This document shows positions 21,184 to 30,020 of a DNA stretch of 64,000 nt, in pieces. The notes beneath the pieces were generated by a model. That model was given only the letters and a program-made list of their open reading frames with translations, did not search any database and was not told the DNA's origin. The first letter of the stretch is position 1; each line of letters opens with the position of its first letter. The translations under genes were made by a program, and so were the position numbers. The DNA is from Phycisphaerae bacterium (lineage in GTDB: Bacteria > Planctomycetota > Phycisphaerae > Phycisphaerales > UBA1924), in the NCBI GenBank assembly GCA_030432255.1, contig JAUIHS010000014.1, positions 1 through 64,000 of the forward strand, read 5' to 3'.

Positions 21184-23585
21184 CAGTCGTTGGCGTTGCG
21201 CTCTGCTCCGAGTTCCTCACGAAGTTCCTCAAGGCGCTGGCGATACGGGTTGTTGAGCAGGTCGAGTTCATCGGGGTTGTCAACGACGTGCGGCGTGATG
21301 AAAGCGACCAGTTCGGTGTTGGACTTGGTGCGCTCCGTCGAGGTGAAGAGGGCACCGAGAATCGGGATGTCACCCAGCAACGGGACCTTGCGCTTCACGT
21401 CCGATTCCTCGGAGCGGAGGATGCCGGAGATGACGATGGTCTGGCCGTTGCCGACAATGAGTTGGGTGGTTGTCTCGCGTCGATCGACGATGAAGCCGCC
21501 GAAGAGGGTCTGCTGCGGCTGGATCGAGGAGAGTTCGAGATTCACGCGCAGGTCGACATCACGATTGGCGGTGATTCGCGGCCGCACGGACAGCTGGATA
21601 CCCACGGCGCGGTAGTCGAACGACTGGAGCAGATCACCATTCTGGTTGGGCTGGCTGTCGGTGACGAATGGGATGTCCTGTCCGTCGAAGAAGACAGCCT
21701 GCTGGTTGTCGGAAGTGAAGATCTTGGGTTCGGAGAGGATATTGACGTCGGTGTCCTGGTCGAGGGCCTGGAGGACCAGGTTGAGATCGATATTGGCATC
21801 GAGGACGGAGGTGTCGAAGAGGTTGCCGAGGATGCTGTCCTCTGATGCTGTGGTGGTTGAGTCAAAGGTGATTGCGTTGTCAGAGTTCTGCGGGTTGATG
21901 TTGTCGCTCGACCAGCGGAGTCCGAGTGCGAGTGCGTCCTCGAGCGAGATCTCGGCGATGACTGCCGAGATGAGCACCTGGCGGCCGGGCTGATCAAGTT
22001 CTTCGATCAGGTCGACAACTGACTGACGGTACTCGGGCGGTGACATCACCATCACCGCGTTCTGGCGCCACACGGGGACGAGGCGGATCCGTCCGACCAG
22101 GTTGGAAGCGCCGCGGTTGTCGGTGGGGACGCGGGCCCGCTGCCACCAGAAGGTCATGGTGTCCGGGGAGGCCTGGTCGGCGTTGTCGGCATTGGCGTTG
22201 TCAGATGCGAAGGGGCTCGCGGCGGTATCCGATTCATCGAGGCCGGTTTCCTGTCGACGGATCTGTGCGAGCGTGCCTTCCTGTGCGAGCAGGGCATTGA
22301 GTTGTTCGGCGAGTTCTTCGGCGGAGGCGTGCTTGAGTTCGACGAGTTCGGGCAGGCCGGCGGTCTGCGGCTGGTCGAGACCGGTGATGATCTCATCGAT
22401 GACGAAGAGGTTGTCCGGAGACTTGGCGACGACGACGATGCGCCCGGAGTCCGGGATGGCCTGGAAGGAGAACTGGCCGGCGAGACGGCCGACACCCTGC
22501 GATGACTGTGAGTCGCCGCCCTCGGAGGCCGTGCCGAAGAGACCTTCCAGCAGGTCACGCACCTTGACGGGATCGCTGTTCTGCAGTTCGTAGATCCGCG
22601 GCACGACGGTGTCTTCGGGGAGCGGTTGATCCCAGACGTTCTGAATCTGCCTGCGAATCTGATCGAGGACCTTCTCTTCCGCGAGCACGGTCACGCTGTT
22701 CTGCTGCGTGTTGGCCGTGACGCGCAGATTCTCTGAGAGCGAGGCGCTGCTCGAGGAACTGTTGCTGTTGTTGTCGTTGTTGTCATTGCCGCGGCGGCGG
22801 AAGAACTCCTGGAATCGATTGTTGCGGCTATTGCTGTTGTTGCCGCTGCTTCCCGAGTTGCCGTCCTGAGAGAAGAGTTCCTCGATGTTCTCGGCGATCT
22901 GTTCCGCGTCTGCGTAGCGAAGGCGGAATGTCTCAGTGGAGAGGGAGGCCGCGTTGGGACGATCGAGCGCACCGATGAGTCGTTCCATGCGCTGGAGGAA
23001 GGCGATGTTGCCGAGAATGATGACCTGATTGGAGTCGGCATCGACGGTCATGCGGGCGTGATCGGGTATGGACTCCTCGAGCACGGTCTTGAGCGTCTCG
23101 GCGGACGCGTTGTTGAGTGCGTACACCTTTTCAGCGATTCCGCCAAGATCCACGCGCGTAAGCGTTGTTTCGTTGGGACCGATGACGGGGACGTCCTGCT
23201 TCTCAACTTCTTCGAGCGGGCTCAGGATGATCGTGCGTTCCGTCTCGATGACGGCGATGCGCGCCTGGCGGAGTGCGAGAAACACGAGGTCGAGTGCTTC
23301 CTGGAGCGGAATCTGCTGGTCATTCACGATCGTGATCGTGTAGTTCGTCACCGTGGCGTCAGGGATGACGACCTTGCCCGTCGATTCGACGATGAAGGGG
23401 ACGAGATCCTCGACTTTCACCTTGTTGAAGGCGAGGGTCGTGGTCCGACCGTTGGGGACGCGGCGTCCCATGCCGTCGCGTTCGCCGGAGTTCTGTGCCA
23501 GGGTCGGCGCACCGGTGCCGGCTGCGATCAGCGCCGACAGGAAGAGAAGGATCGGCGTGGTGGGCTTCATGCTCTTGCTCATCAT
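21183..23585 (-). CDS. gspD: Type II secretion system secretin GspD
   Basis: The 800-residue outer-membrane channel subunit has a signal peptide (to about residue 30, APTLAQ) and an N0 domain (about 50-125). Two or three N1-type repeats follow (about 140-210, 215-310 and 325-460, for example LVELKHASAEELAEQLNALL). The secretin core runs from about 540 to 770, with QVLISAVIAEISLEDALALG and the ending IPILGALFTSTERTKSNTELVAFITPHVV. A low-complexity Asn/Ser block (about 240-285) interrupts one repeat. The gene overlaps the upstream GspC-like gene by 4 bases and the downstream lipoprotein gene by 1. The secretin forms the outer-membrane pore through which folded proteins leave the periplasm. Confidence 0.93.
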   Translation of the reverse strand: MMSKSMKPTTPILLFLSALIAAGTGAPTLAQNSGERDGMGRRVPNGRTTTLAFNKVKVEDLVPFIVESTGKVVIPDATVTNYTITIVNDQQIPLQEALDLVFLALRQARIAVIETERTIILSPLEEVEKQDVPVIGPNETTLTRVDLGGIAEKVYALNNASAETLKTVLEESIPDHARMTVDADSNQVIILGNIAFLQRMERLIGALDRPNAASLSTETFRLRYADAEQIAENIEELFSQDGNSGSSGNNSNSRNNRFQEFFRRRGNDNNDNNSNSSSSSASLSENLRVTANTQQNSVTVLAEEKVLDQIRRQIQNVWDQPLPEDTVVPRIYELQNSDPVKVRDLLEGLFGTASEGGDSQSSQGVGRLAGQFSFQAIPDSGRIVVVAKSPDNLFVIDEIITGLDQPQTAGLPELVELKHASAEELAEQLNALLAQEGTLAQIRRQETGLDESDTAASPFASDNANADNADQASPDTMTFWWQRARVPTDNRGASNLVGRIRLVPVWRQNAVMVMSPPEYRQSVVDLIEELDQPGRQVLISAVIAEISLEDALALGLRWSSDNINPQNSDNAITFDSTTTASEDSILGNLFDTSVLDANIDLNLVLQALDQDTDVNILSEPKIFTSDNQQAVFFDGQDIPFVTDSQPNQNGDLLQSFDYRAVGIQLSVRPRITANRDVDLRVNLELSSIQPQQTLFGGFIVDRRETTTQLIVGNGQTIVISGILRSEESDVKRKVPLLGDIPILGALFTSTERTKSNTELVAFITPHVVDNPDELDLLNNPYRQRLEELREELGAERNAND

Positions 23586-24166
23586 TGGTTACCGCTTTCC
23601 TGATCATCGAGGTCGGCGCTCTCCGCCTCCTCGTCCTGTGTTACCGGATCGAGGTACTGCTCGGAGGTCCGCTTGAACAGTTCCACATCGAACTCGACTT
23701 CTTCCCACTCCACGCGGGCCGACCACGGGGGACTCCAGTCCACGACCCGAATCTCGCCGTCGCCTTCACCACCCACTTCGAGGATGTTCCCATTGTCGAA
23801 CCAGACATGGCCGTCGATCATCGCAATGATCTCCGGGCCGCCGTAGCGGGTCGGCTTCGGCGGCGGGCCGGGATCGGGCCTTGGCTCAGGGTCGCGCACC
23901 GGCGGCGGAGGCGGGGGCGGCGCGGGTGGACGGAAGAACATCGAACGACCGACCACCTGGTCGTGTGCCTTGGTCATGTCACGTGCGAACGCTTCATCAG
24001 CACTCACCGCTTCCAGCATCGCTTCGCTGTCCGCCGACGGCGCCATCAGTGCATCCACGAGCGGCCGGGCCTTCGTGATGACAAGCACCAGCAGGGCGAT
24101 GCAGGCGGCCGCCGCGGCGAGCATGGGAACGGTCAGCGTGATGGGTTTTCTGGTGCCGGGGCTCAT
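23582..24166 (-). CDS. GspC/PilP-like inner-membrane protein of the secretion system
   Basis: The 194-residue protein has one N-terminal membrane helix (about 13-32), a helical periplasmic part (40-75), a proline-rich hinge with eight consecutive prolines (PAPPPPPPPVRDPEPRPDPG) and a small beta domain (about 110-160, EIIAMIDGHVWFDNGNILEV). This arrangement matches GspC or PilP, whose homology region contacts the secretin N0 domain. There is no C-terminal PDZ domain. The location directly before gspD, with a 4-base overlap, supports the assignment. The acidic tail after residue 170 is likely disordered. The assignment is by architecture and context rather than by clear sequence identity. Confidence 0.65.
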   Translation of the reverse strand: MSPGTRKPITLTVPMLAAAAACIALLVLVITKARPLVDALMAPSADSEAMLEAVSADEAFARDMTKAHDQVVGRSMFFRPPAPPPPPPPVRDPEPRPDPGPPPKPTRYGGPEIIAMIDGHVWFDNGNILEVGGEGDGEIRVVDWSPPWSARVEWEEVEFDVELFKRTSEQYLDPVTQDEEAESADLDDQESGNQ

Positions 24167-24756
24167 GATCCGCGCTCCGCGATGAACCAGGTCTCGGGAC
24201 TGATATTGACACGGACGCGCTTCTGCGCGTCATCGGTCCGTTCCATATGTACGCGCCCGAGTCCGTGGATCTCCTGCGATCCTTCGAGGTCTGAGATGAT
24301 GGCCACGGCGGTTTCGGGTGTGGTCGTGAACTCGACATCCACGATCAGTCGTCGGGCTTCCTGCTCTGGGCTGATGACATCTGCGAATGAGTCACGAGCG
24401 ATGGATCCGACAGTGCGCGTCTCGCGTCCGGAGATGGACACGGCGTGCTCCCGGAAGACTTCGACGATGCGCCGGTTGATGTCCTGGTCGGCGGTCTGCT
24501 GCGAGTCGGCCGGGAAGCGCAGCGGGCCGAAGAGTGCGGCGCCGCGGAGGAGCGTGGACTGCGTCGAATCGGCTCCGCCATCACGGGCGACTTCGGCGAG
24601 CGCCGCCTGGAGTCCGTCCCCCTCGAAGCGCCACTTCTGCGTGAGGTCGAGAGCCGGCTCGACGATCAGGAAGTAGCCCGCGAGGAAGAAGAGAGCGAGA
24701 AGGAGCCACTGCCCGGCGCGCGGGAGCGATCCGATGAGTTGGATGAGTCGTCTCAT
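24163..24756 (-). CDS. GspM/PilO-like assembly platform protein
   Basis: The 197-residue protein has a short cytoplasmic start, one membrane helix (about 16-34, WLLLALFFLAGYFLIVEPAL) and a periplasmic domain beginning with a coiled segment and ending in a ferredoxin-like beta-alpha fold (FADVISPEQEARRLIVDVEF, VAIISDLEGSQEIHGLGRVH). GspM and PilO have this build and pair with GspL/PilN in the inner membrane. It sits between the GspL-like gene (1-base gap) and the GspC-like gene (4-base overlap), exactly where gspM is expected. Sequence identity to known GspM is not evident by eye. Confidence 0.7.
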   Translation of the reverse strand: MRRLIQLIGSLPRAGQWLLLALFFLAGYFLIVEPALDLTQKWRFEGDGLQAALAEVARDGGADSTQSTLLRGAALFGPLRFPADSQQTADQDINRRIVEVFREHAVSISGRETRTVGSIARDSFADVISPEQEARRLIVDVEFTTTPETAVAIISDLEGSQEIHGLGRVHMERTDDAQKRVRVNISPETWFIAERGS

Positions 24757-24757
24757 A

Positions 24758-26524
24758 TCACTTCACCTTCCGCAGATGCGCGAGAAGCCGGTTCTTGTCC
24801 TCATTCAGGCGCTGGAGTGTCGCTGCATCCAGGCCATCGATCTGGAGGGCATCCGTGACCTGGCGGGTGCGGTTCATCACCTCAACCCGGGTTGTCAGTG
24901 CGGCGAGTACCTCGTCCGTCACCGGTGGCGGAACCTCACCCGGTGCACTCGCGCGTGTGTCCGATGGCGGGCGGGCGGGCTCGCGACGGGTGTTGGAATC
25001 GCGGTTCCGGAAACGACTGCCCGATCGGTCGGTTCGTCCATCCGCATCCGCGCGCGTGTCGGAGTCCGCGTCATCGGAGGATCGAGCGGTGCCGGGTTGG
25101 CCGGTCGTGTCAACGCCGTAGAGGCGCACGGCGAGTGTTTCCTCCGAGTAGTCCTCGAAGTAGTTTCCGATTCGGCCGTAGGGGCGGGTGACCGTGCCGC
25201 GAACCTCGAACCCGACACCCCGGCTGCCATCGGCGGGTTCGGACTGCTCGATGGAGACGGGTCCGAAGATGCCGAGGCTGTTGAGGTTGGACTGGAGTTC
25301 ATTCACGACTTCGTCGGAGGGTGATTCGCCCTCGATGCTGAAGCGCTGTCCGGCGTCGAGGCGCACTTCGTTGACTTCGATGTCGGGTGGAATTGCGCCG
25401 GAGAGGTGGGCCAGGAGTTGTGTCATGGGCCAGCGGCGTTTCTCGAGTTCCCGGTGCAGGGTGACCTGTCGTTCGACGACGTCCTGAGCCGCCTGCAGTT
25501 CTTCAAGAGAGCCGGCCTTGGCCTGCAGGATGGCGAGGCGCGCTCCGGCGACGGCAAGTGGCGTGATGGCCATCAGCAGCAGGCATGCGCCGACCACGGT
25601 CCATGCATGGACCGGATCGCTGACCCAGGAGAGGACGCGCTGGGGGAGTGAGCGCCTTTCGACAGGTGCTGTCGGACGCAACTGGAAGAGCGGAGCGGTG
25701 GCGGGGTTCATGTTGAACCACGCGGCGAGCGCCAGCGCGGGCACGGCGAACTGGCTGAGCCACGCGGGGTCATCCGGCAGACCCTCGATGCGGGACGCCA
25801 GGCGTCGCTGCAGGTCGGGCTGAAGCACAAGCGTGTGCGCGCTCCCGTTGCGGGTCACCGAGTCCGAGTTGATGCCCTTGAGTTGACGGATCTCCGTGAC
25901 TGCACGATCGATGGAGCGCGACCAGGCATCGGCAGACGAGAGGTCTTCACGGAGGGTGCGCACGGCCGTGGTTCGTCCGTCGCTTGCAACGATCGCGATG
26001 GTACCGTCGGTTCCGTTGGCATGAATCACCGCTCCGGCTTCGCGGTCGAGTGCCAGTGCAAGAGCGACGACTTCACTGGCCCATGTGGACTCGACGCCCT
26101 CGATCTCGATGTCCTGGGCACCCTCGACCCAGCCCGCGACAAGTCCGGTGCGTCCACCGCTGCCGGATGGCGATGCGGTCAGACCCCACGAGCGACGATG
26201 GGGGGGCAGGCTGGCGGGGAGTTGGATCTCCGCCTGCAGCGACAGTGCATCGACGGCATCGGCTTCGGAGTCCGCATCGAGTTCAACAGCCCGAACGATG
26301 CAGTGTGATGCGGGGATGACACGGATGAGCCGCTCGACCCTGTGGGAGGTCAGGACTGAACTGAGGCTGGAGAGGTTGCCTGCGGGCACGCTCTGCGTGG
26401 CGACGATCCGCATGCGCCCGTTGCCCTCTGCAACCACGAGTTGCCAGACGTCGGCGTGGGGGAAGAGGGCGGCGGCCCGCTGTCGCCGCGTTCCCGTTGA
26501 TTTTGTTGGCGTTGCGGTATTCAT
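24758..26524 (-). CDS. GspL-like protein: PilM-type and PilN-type parts in one chain
   Basis: The 588-residue protein starts with an actin-like cytoplasmic region (about 20-270; for example AASHCIVRAVELDADSEADAV as in PilM). A membrane helix follows (about 308-330) and then a PilN/GspL-like periplasmic ferredoxin domain (about 335-455, with MTQLLAHLSGAIPPDIEVNE). The last ~130 residues form a charged, Asp/Arg/Ser-rich disordered stretch followed by a short helical tail. GspL anchors the GspE ATPase to the membrane and contacts GspM. The order within the operon (gspK before, GspM-like after) fits. The long disordered tail is not part of ordinary GspL. The gene overlaps gspK by 4 bases. Confidence 0.75.
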   Translation of the reverse strand: MNTATPTKSTGTRRQRAAALFPHADVWQLVVAEGNGRMRIVATQSVPAGNLSSLSSVLTSHRVERLIRVIPASHCIVRAVELDADSEADAVDALSLQAEIQLPASLPPHRRSWGLTASPSGSGGRTGLVAGWVEGAQDIEIEGVESTWASEVVALALALDREAGAVIHANGTDGTIAIVASDGRTTAVRTLREDLSSADAWSRSIDRAVTEIRQLKGINSDSVTRNGSAHTLVLQPDLQRRLASRIEGLPDDPAWLSQFAVPALALAAWFNMNPATAPLFQLRPTAPVERRSLPQRVLSWVSDPVHAWTVVGACLLLMAITPLAVAGARLAILQAKAGSLEELQAAQDVVERQVTLHRELEKRRWPMTQLLAHLSGAIPPDIEVNEVRLDAGQRFSIEGESPSDEVVNELQSNLNSLGIFGPVSIEQSEPADGSRGVGFEVRGTVTRPYGRIGNYFEDYSEETLAVRLYGVDTTGQPGTARSSDDADSDTRADADGRTDRSGSRFRNRDSNTRREPARPPSDTRASAPGEVPPPVTDEVLAALTTRVEVMNRTRQVTDALQIDGLDAATLQRLNEDKNRLLAHLRKVK

Positions 26525-27822
26525 CGCAGGTGGTACTCCGTGATCACGATGGGGAGCGCGGACCGCTCGATTGTCGCGGTGATTTCCACCTCGATGCCGC
26601 TGCGCTCATCGCGTCCGATTGACGTGACCACGTAACTCGTGGACTGCACGTCGAAGAACTGCACTGCCTGGGTGAACTGCTGAGGAGACAGCACCTCAAG
26701 GAACTCCACAATGCTCGCAAAGCCCTGCCGATCGTCCCGCTCATCGAGGAGCAGGTCGCGGATCTCCTCATCCAGGCTGATCAGGTACTCGAGCGTCTCA
26801 TCACCCGCCCAGTTGATGTTGATGCGGCCCGGCACCGGTCCCGCCTCGGGGTCATACAGCGTCGTTTCGTTCAGCAGATCGATGACCTGATCATCTTCGA
26901 GGTTGGTCAGGGTCGGAGACTGGATGCCGGACTGCTGCGCCATCTGCTGGAGGGTTGCAGCGGCAAAGTCGTAGAGTGTCGCATTCTCATTCTGCGCGTG
27001 GGTCAGGATCACTTCCGACTGGTCCGGAGTGAGGAATGTCAGCCGGGCGGCGAGTTCCTCGGTGCTCGTGTTCCTGAGGTAGATGCGCTCCTGGCCGGTT
27101 GCGGAGAGGCCGAGATCCGCGCTTTCAGCGGTGATGTAGGCGGACCAGCCGGCATCGAGTTGCCCATTGGCATTGTCAGGCGGCCAGGTCTCGTCTCCGT
27201 CATCCTCGTTGGGGTCCAGGCGGCCGTTGAGATTGCGATCCTCGCCGCGAACGAGTTCCTGGTCGATCCCGTAGACGAGGTCGAGTTCGAAGAGCGAGCG
27301 CATTGGCGCGTTGCGTGGTTTGTAGGGGGATGCAGCCTGGAGGTACTGCGTTTCTTCGGCGCCGAACTGGTTCGGCAGATCATCTTCGTCGATCCAGTCG
27401 AGGATGGAGTCCGCCATGTCGATGGTGGCGCCGGGGAGTTCGAGCAGGTCTTCCTGCGTCATGCGGTTGATGTTGATCTTGGCGTGCGGATCTTCGGGGC
27501 TGGCGATCACGCCGCCGGCGATGTCATTCCAGTGGGAGATCTCCCAGGCTGCGCCTTCGACTTGCCCGTACGAGACGGCGGCGAGGTCATCAAGGGTCGA
27601 CCACGGTGAGGCGTTCTCAAGATTCTGCGCCGCGAAACCCAGCCGCGCAATCGTGGCTTCCAGTCCCGCGCGCGCCGCCCACTTCGCCCGCACCCGCGCC
27701 ACGGCCTCGCGTCCTTCGCCCGCCTGACGGAGCGATGCGGCCTGCAGGCTCAGCAGCAGGAGTGTCGATGTCGCTACTGCGATCAGGACCACCACCAGCA
27801 CGAATCCACGACGGCGGGTCAT
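26521..27822 (-). CDS. gspK: Type II secretion minor pseudopilin GspK
   Basis: The 433-residue protein begins with a short basic leader and the hydrophobic segment GFVLVVVLIAVATSTLLLLS, a pseudopilin-type start without the Glu5 found in the other pilins, as is normal for GspK. The following domain contains the GspK-type repeat ININRMTQEDLLELPG (helix-hairpin-helix-like) and SILDWIDEDDLPNQFGAEE, and later ININWAGDETLEYLISL. GspK caps the pseudopilus with GspI and GspJ. Length and motif order match the family. It overlaps gspJ and the GspL-like gene by 4 bases each, indicating coupled translation. Confidence 0.9.
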   Translation of the reverse strand: MTRRRGFVLVVVLIAVATSTLLLLSLQAASLRQAGEGREAVARVRAKWAARAGLEATIARLGFAAQNLENASPWSTLDDLAAVSYGQVEGAAWEISHWNDIAGGVIASPEDPHAKININRMTQEDLLELPGATIDMADSILDWIDEDDLPNQFGAEETQYLQAASPYKPRNAPMRSLFELDLVYGIDQELVRGEDRNLNGRLDPNEDDGDETWPPDNANGQLDAGWSAYITAESADLGLSATGQERIYLRNTSTEELAARLTFLTPDQSEVILTHAQNENATLYDFAAATLQQMAQQSGIQSPTLTNLEDDQVIDLLNETTLYDPEAGPVPGRININWAGDETLEYLISLDEEIRDLLLDERDDRQGFASIVEFLEVLSPQQFTQAVQFFDVQSTSYVVTSIGRDERSGIEVEITATIERSALPIVITEYHLR

Positions 27823-28553
27823 CGCCCACCTCCCTCGGCACCGTCGCCTTCACCTTCGATCGCAACTTCCTCGACGCCCGCGTACGGAAGCGGGATGCGA
27901 TCCAGTGCGATCACGCGCCGGGCCGTCGCCTGCTGCCGCAGGTCATCGGAGACGGCTTCCACCACGACACGTACGGCGTGGGGGTAACCGTCGAAATCGG
28001 AGTCCCAGATGTCGAACCACCGGTCGCCGTCAAAGGCCTCGAACGAGAGGGATGTCAGTGAATCAACGAGCGGGAACGCGACGCCGCCGCCCTCGGGCAT
28101 CTCATCGGGGACGGGATCGAGTCGACGCCAGAGCGTCGCAGGTTGCACATCGGTGAACAGGGCTCGCTTGCGACCCAGTCCGGTCGGCTTCACGGACGCT
28201 TCAAGCCGGTACTGCACTTCGTACTCGCACCCCTCCGGCAGGTCGCCCGCCTCCCACGCGCCGTCGCGCAGCGACTTGTTGTACAGGAGGAGCACATCGC
28301 GTGGGTGGTCCTTTGCACTGGCGTCCAGCACGGCGACTCGCGCGAAGTACAGGTCACCGTCACGAAGTGAGCATGCCACATCCAGCGCGATCCGCTCCGC
28401 GGCGACATCCGCGCGACTGTGCGCCTGTTGCCGCGCGCGCGCTGCATCACGGGCATCGGCGGCGCGGCTGATCGCGACAGTGGTCGCCGCTGCGACACCC
28501 GCGGCAATCGTGACTGCCACCATCACCTCGATGAGCGTGAAGCCGCGCCTCAT
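27819..28553 (-). CDS. gspJ: Type II secretion minor pseudopilin GspJ
   Basis: The 244-residue protein begins with the prepilin cleavage motif RRGFTLIEVMVAVTIAAGV, with cleavage between Gly and Phe and the conserved Glu5. The long globular domain with LEASVKPTGLGRKRALFTDV and VRVVVEAVSDDLRQQATARR is consistent with GspJ, which is the largest small pseudopilin after GspK. The gene lies between gspI and gspK, with 4-base overlaps on both sides. ATG 28553 is chosen because the motif starts there; the longer frame to 28760 lies inside gspI. Processing requires a GspO-type prepilin peptidase, which is not encoded in this window. Confidence 0.85.
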   Translation of the reverse strand: MRRGFTLIEVMVAVTIAAGVAAATTVAISRAADARDAARARQQAHSRADVAAERIALDVACSLRDGDLYFARVAVLDASAKDHPRDVLLLYNKSLRDGAWEAGDLPEGCEYEVQYRLEASVKPTGLGRKRALFTDVQPATLWRRLDPVPDEMPEGGGVAFPLVDSLTSLSFEAFDGDRWFDIWDSDFDGYPHAVRVVVEAVSDDLRQQATARRVIALDRIPLPYAGVEEVAIEGEGDGAEGGGR

Positions 28554-28978
28554 GCCTGGTCCCTCGATACGGTGGTCGGGGGGAGTCGGTCCGGATCCGG
28601 ATCGTCGCCGAGGCGTGGGGCGATGAAGGTCTCGATGTCGAGCGTCTGTTCGCGCCCACCGGAGTCCCAGATCACGGTAGCTGTCACAAGGAACGGATAG
28701 CCTTCGCCTTGCGACTTGATTGAGACCTGGTAGCGGTAGGTTTCGAATGGTTCCGGGCACGTCCCCTTGCGGTCGAAGACGCGCGGGAAGTCTTCTGCTC
28801 CTACGGCCAGCACGAGGTTGAGTTGTTCGTCCGCGAGCATGGCTGCGGTGCGCAACTGCTCACCCCTCCGCTGTGAGGCAAGCGACTGTCCCGTCAGTCC
28901 GAGGATCGAGACCATGGCAAGCGCCAGGACGACGGAGCCGACGATGGCTTCCACCAGAGTGAATCCGCGCCTCACCAT
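28550..28978 (-). CDS. gspI: Type II secretion minor pseudopilin GspI
   Basis: The 142-residue protein starts MVRRGFTLVEAIVGSVVLAL, with the prepilin peptidase site G|F and Glu5. The short globular domain (ADEQLNLVLAVGAEDFPRVF, then a YRYQVSIKSQGEGYPFLVTA strand) and the position before gspJ support GspI, the initiator pseudopilin of the tip complex. The true start is ATG 28978 at the leader; the longer frame is an extension into gspH. It overlaps gspH by 7 bases and gspJ by 4. Confidence 0.85.
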   Translation of the reverse strand: MVRRGFTLVEAIVGSVVLALAMVSILGLTGQSLASQRRGEQLRTAAMLADEQLNLVLAVGAEDFPRVFDRKGTCPEPFETYRYQVSIKSQGEGYPFLVTATVIWDSGGREQTLDIETFIAPRLGDDPDPDRLPPTTVSRDQA

Positions 28979-29562
28979 GCCACATCCTCCAGACCGGCGC
29001 GATCGAGGTCGATGGGGTCGAGGCCCACCGGCACGGGATCGCCGGGACGCTGCACGTGCGCGGAAGTGGCGTACGCGGGAAGTCGAATGGTCCACGCGAG
29101 TGACTCGTTGCGCGCGTCCGGTTGGAGCATCATCAAGATTGCGGGGCGCGGCTCGGCGGCCGGGAATGCGACCTGCCAGGCTTCACGATCAGGGCCCGCC
29201 GGCGCGGCATAGCCGATGGTGAGTTCTTCGATGTGCAGATTGCCGAGGGGGACACCTGGGGTCATCGGGTCCTCGCGCCATTCGCCTTCACCCAGTTCGC
29301 GCACCAGGAGGTGCAGGGTCCGCGACTCTTCGTCGAAGCGAATGGCCACGTTGCGCCCGCCGATGGCGTCACGATAGGCGGCGATGGAGAGCAGGTCCGC
29401 GATTCGTTCAACCGTCACATCCAGTTCGCGGCGCTGCGTCTGCATCATGCGCGGAGCGGCCAGACCGACCACGACGGTCAGCATGATCAGTACGACGACC
29501 AACTCGATCAGCGTGAAGCCGGAGCGTTGGACGTGCGTCGGGATGGACGGTTGTGAGGTCAC
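28972..29562 (-). CDS. gspH: Type II secretion pseudopilin GspH
   Basis: The 196-residue protein has a leader MTSQPSIPTHVQRS followed by GFTLIELVVVLIMLTVVVGL, the class III prepilin cleavage site with Glu5. The segment AAPRMMQTQRRELDVTVERI, leading into a beta-rich domain with NVAIRFDEESRTLHL, is characteristic of GspH/FimT. It follows gspG with a 4-base overlap and precedes gspI with a 7-base overlap. GspH is a minor pseudopilin joining the tip complex to the GspG shaft. Confidence 0.87.
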   Translation of the reverse strand: MTSQPSIPTHVQRSGFTLIELVVVLIMLTVVVGLAAPRMMQTQRRELDVTVERIADLLSIAAYRDAIGGRNVAIRFDEESRTLHLLVRELGEGEWREDPMTPGVPLGNLHIEELTIGYAAPAGPDREAWQVAFPAAEPRPAILMMLQPDARNESLAWTIRLPAYATSAHVQRPGDPVPVGLDPIDLDRAGLEDVAW

Positions 29563-30020
29563 GGCTTGACGATGTCTGCGTTCTCACCTTCGCCGCCGGC
29601 CTTGCCGTCAGCGCCGTAGCTCACGACGTCAAAGTCGAGATTCTTCTCGCCGGGGATGCGAAGGATGTACTGATTGCCCCACGGGTCGATCATGGCTTCC
29701 TGGGATTGCACGTACGGCTCCCACTTGTCCTCGGCGATGTCGCTCGGACGATCCCACACGATCGTGATGTCGTCGCCGCTGTCGAGTCGACGATGATCAA
29801 TCGAGAACTGGGTGACGGCGCTGGCGAGCGTGGCCGCATTCGTCGCCGCGACGGACTGCTTGGACTGGCCGACGCGGCTGATGAGGCGTGGCGCGATCAC
29901 GGCGGCGAGAACGCCGAGGATCAGGACCACGACGATCGCCTCGATGAGCGTAAAGCCGCGCCGGCGTGCGGTGCGACGGTTCCTGTTGTTGTCATTCATG
30001 GGGTTGAGCTCCGTATTCAA
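29559..30020 (-). CDS. gspG: Type II secretion major pseudopilin GspG
   Basis: The 153-residue protein has a leader rich in Asn and Arg, then RRGFTLIEAIVVVLILGVLA, the prepilin site. The C-terminal part includes DPWGNQYILRIPGE, the GspG motif that forms a calcium-binding loop, and ends VVSYGADGKAGGEGENADIV, the usual major-pseudopilin ending. It forms the shaft of the pseudopilus. ATG 30020 overlaps the gspF stop by 4 bases (ATGA); ATG 29999 is an alternative internal start. The asparagine-rich leader is longer than usual. Confidence 0.92.
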   Translation of the reverse strand: MNTELNPMNDNNRNRRTARRRGFTLIEAIVVVLILGVLAAVIAPRLISRVGQSKQSVAATNAATLASAVTQFSIDHRRLDSGDDITIVWDRPSDIAEDKWEPYVQSQEAMIDPWGNQYILRIPGEKNLDFDVVSYGADGKAGGEGENADIVKP

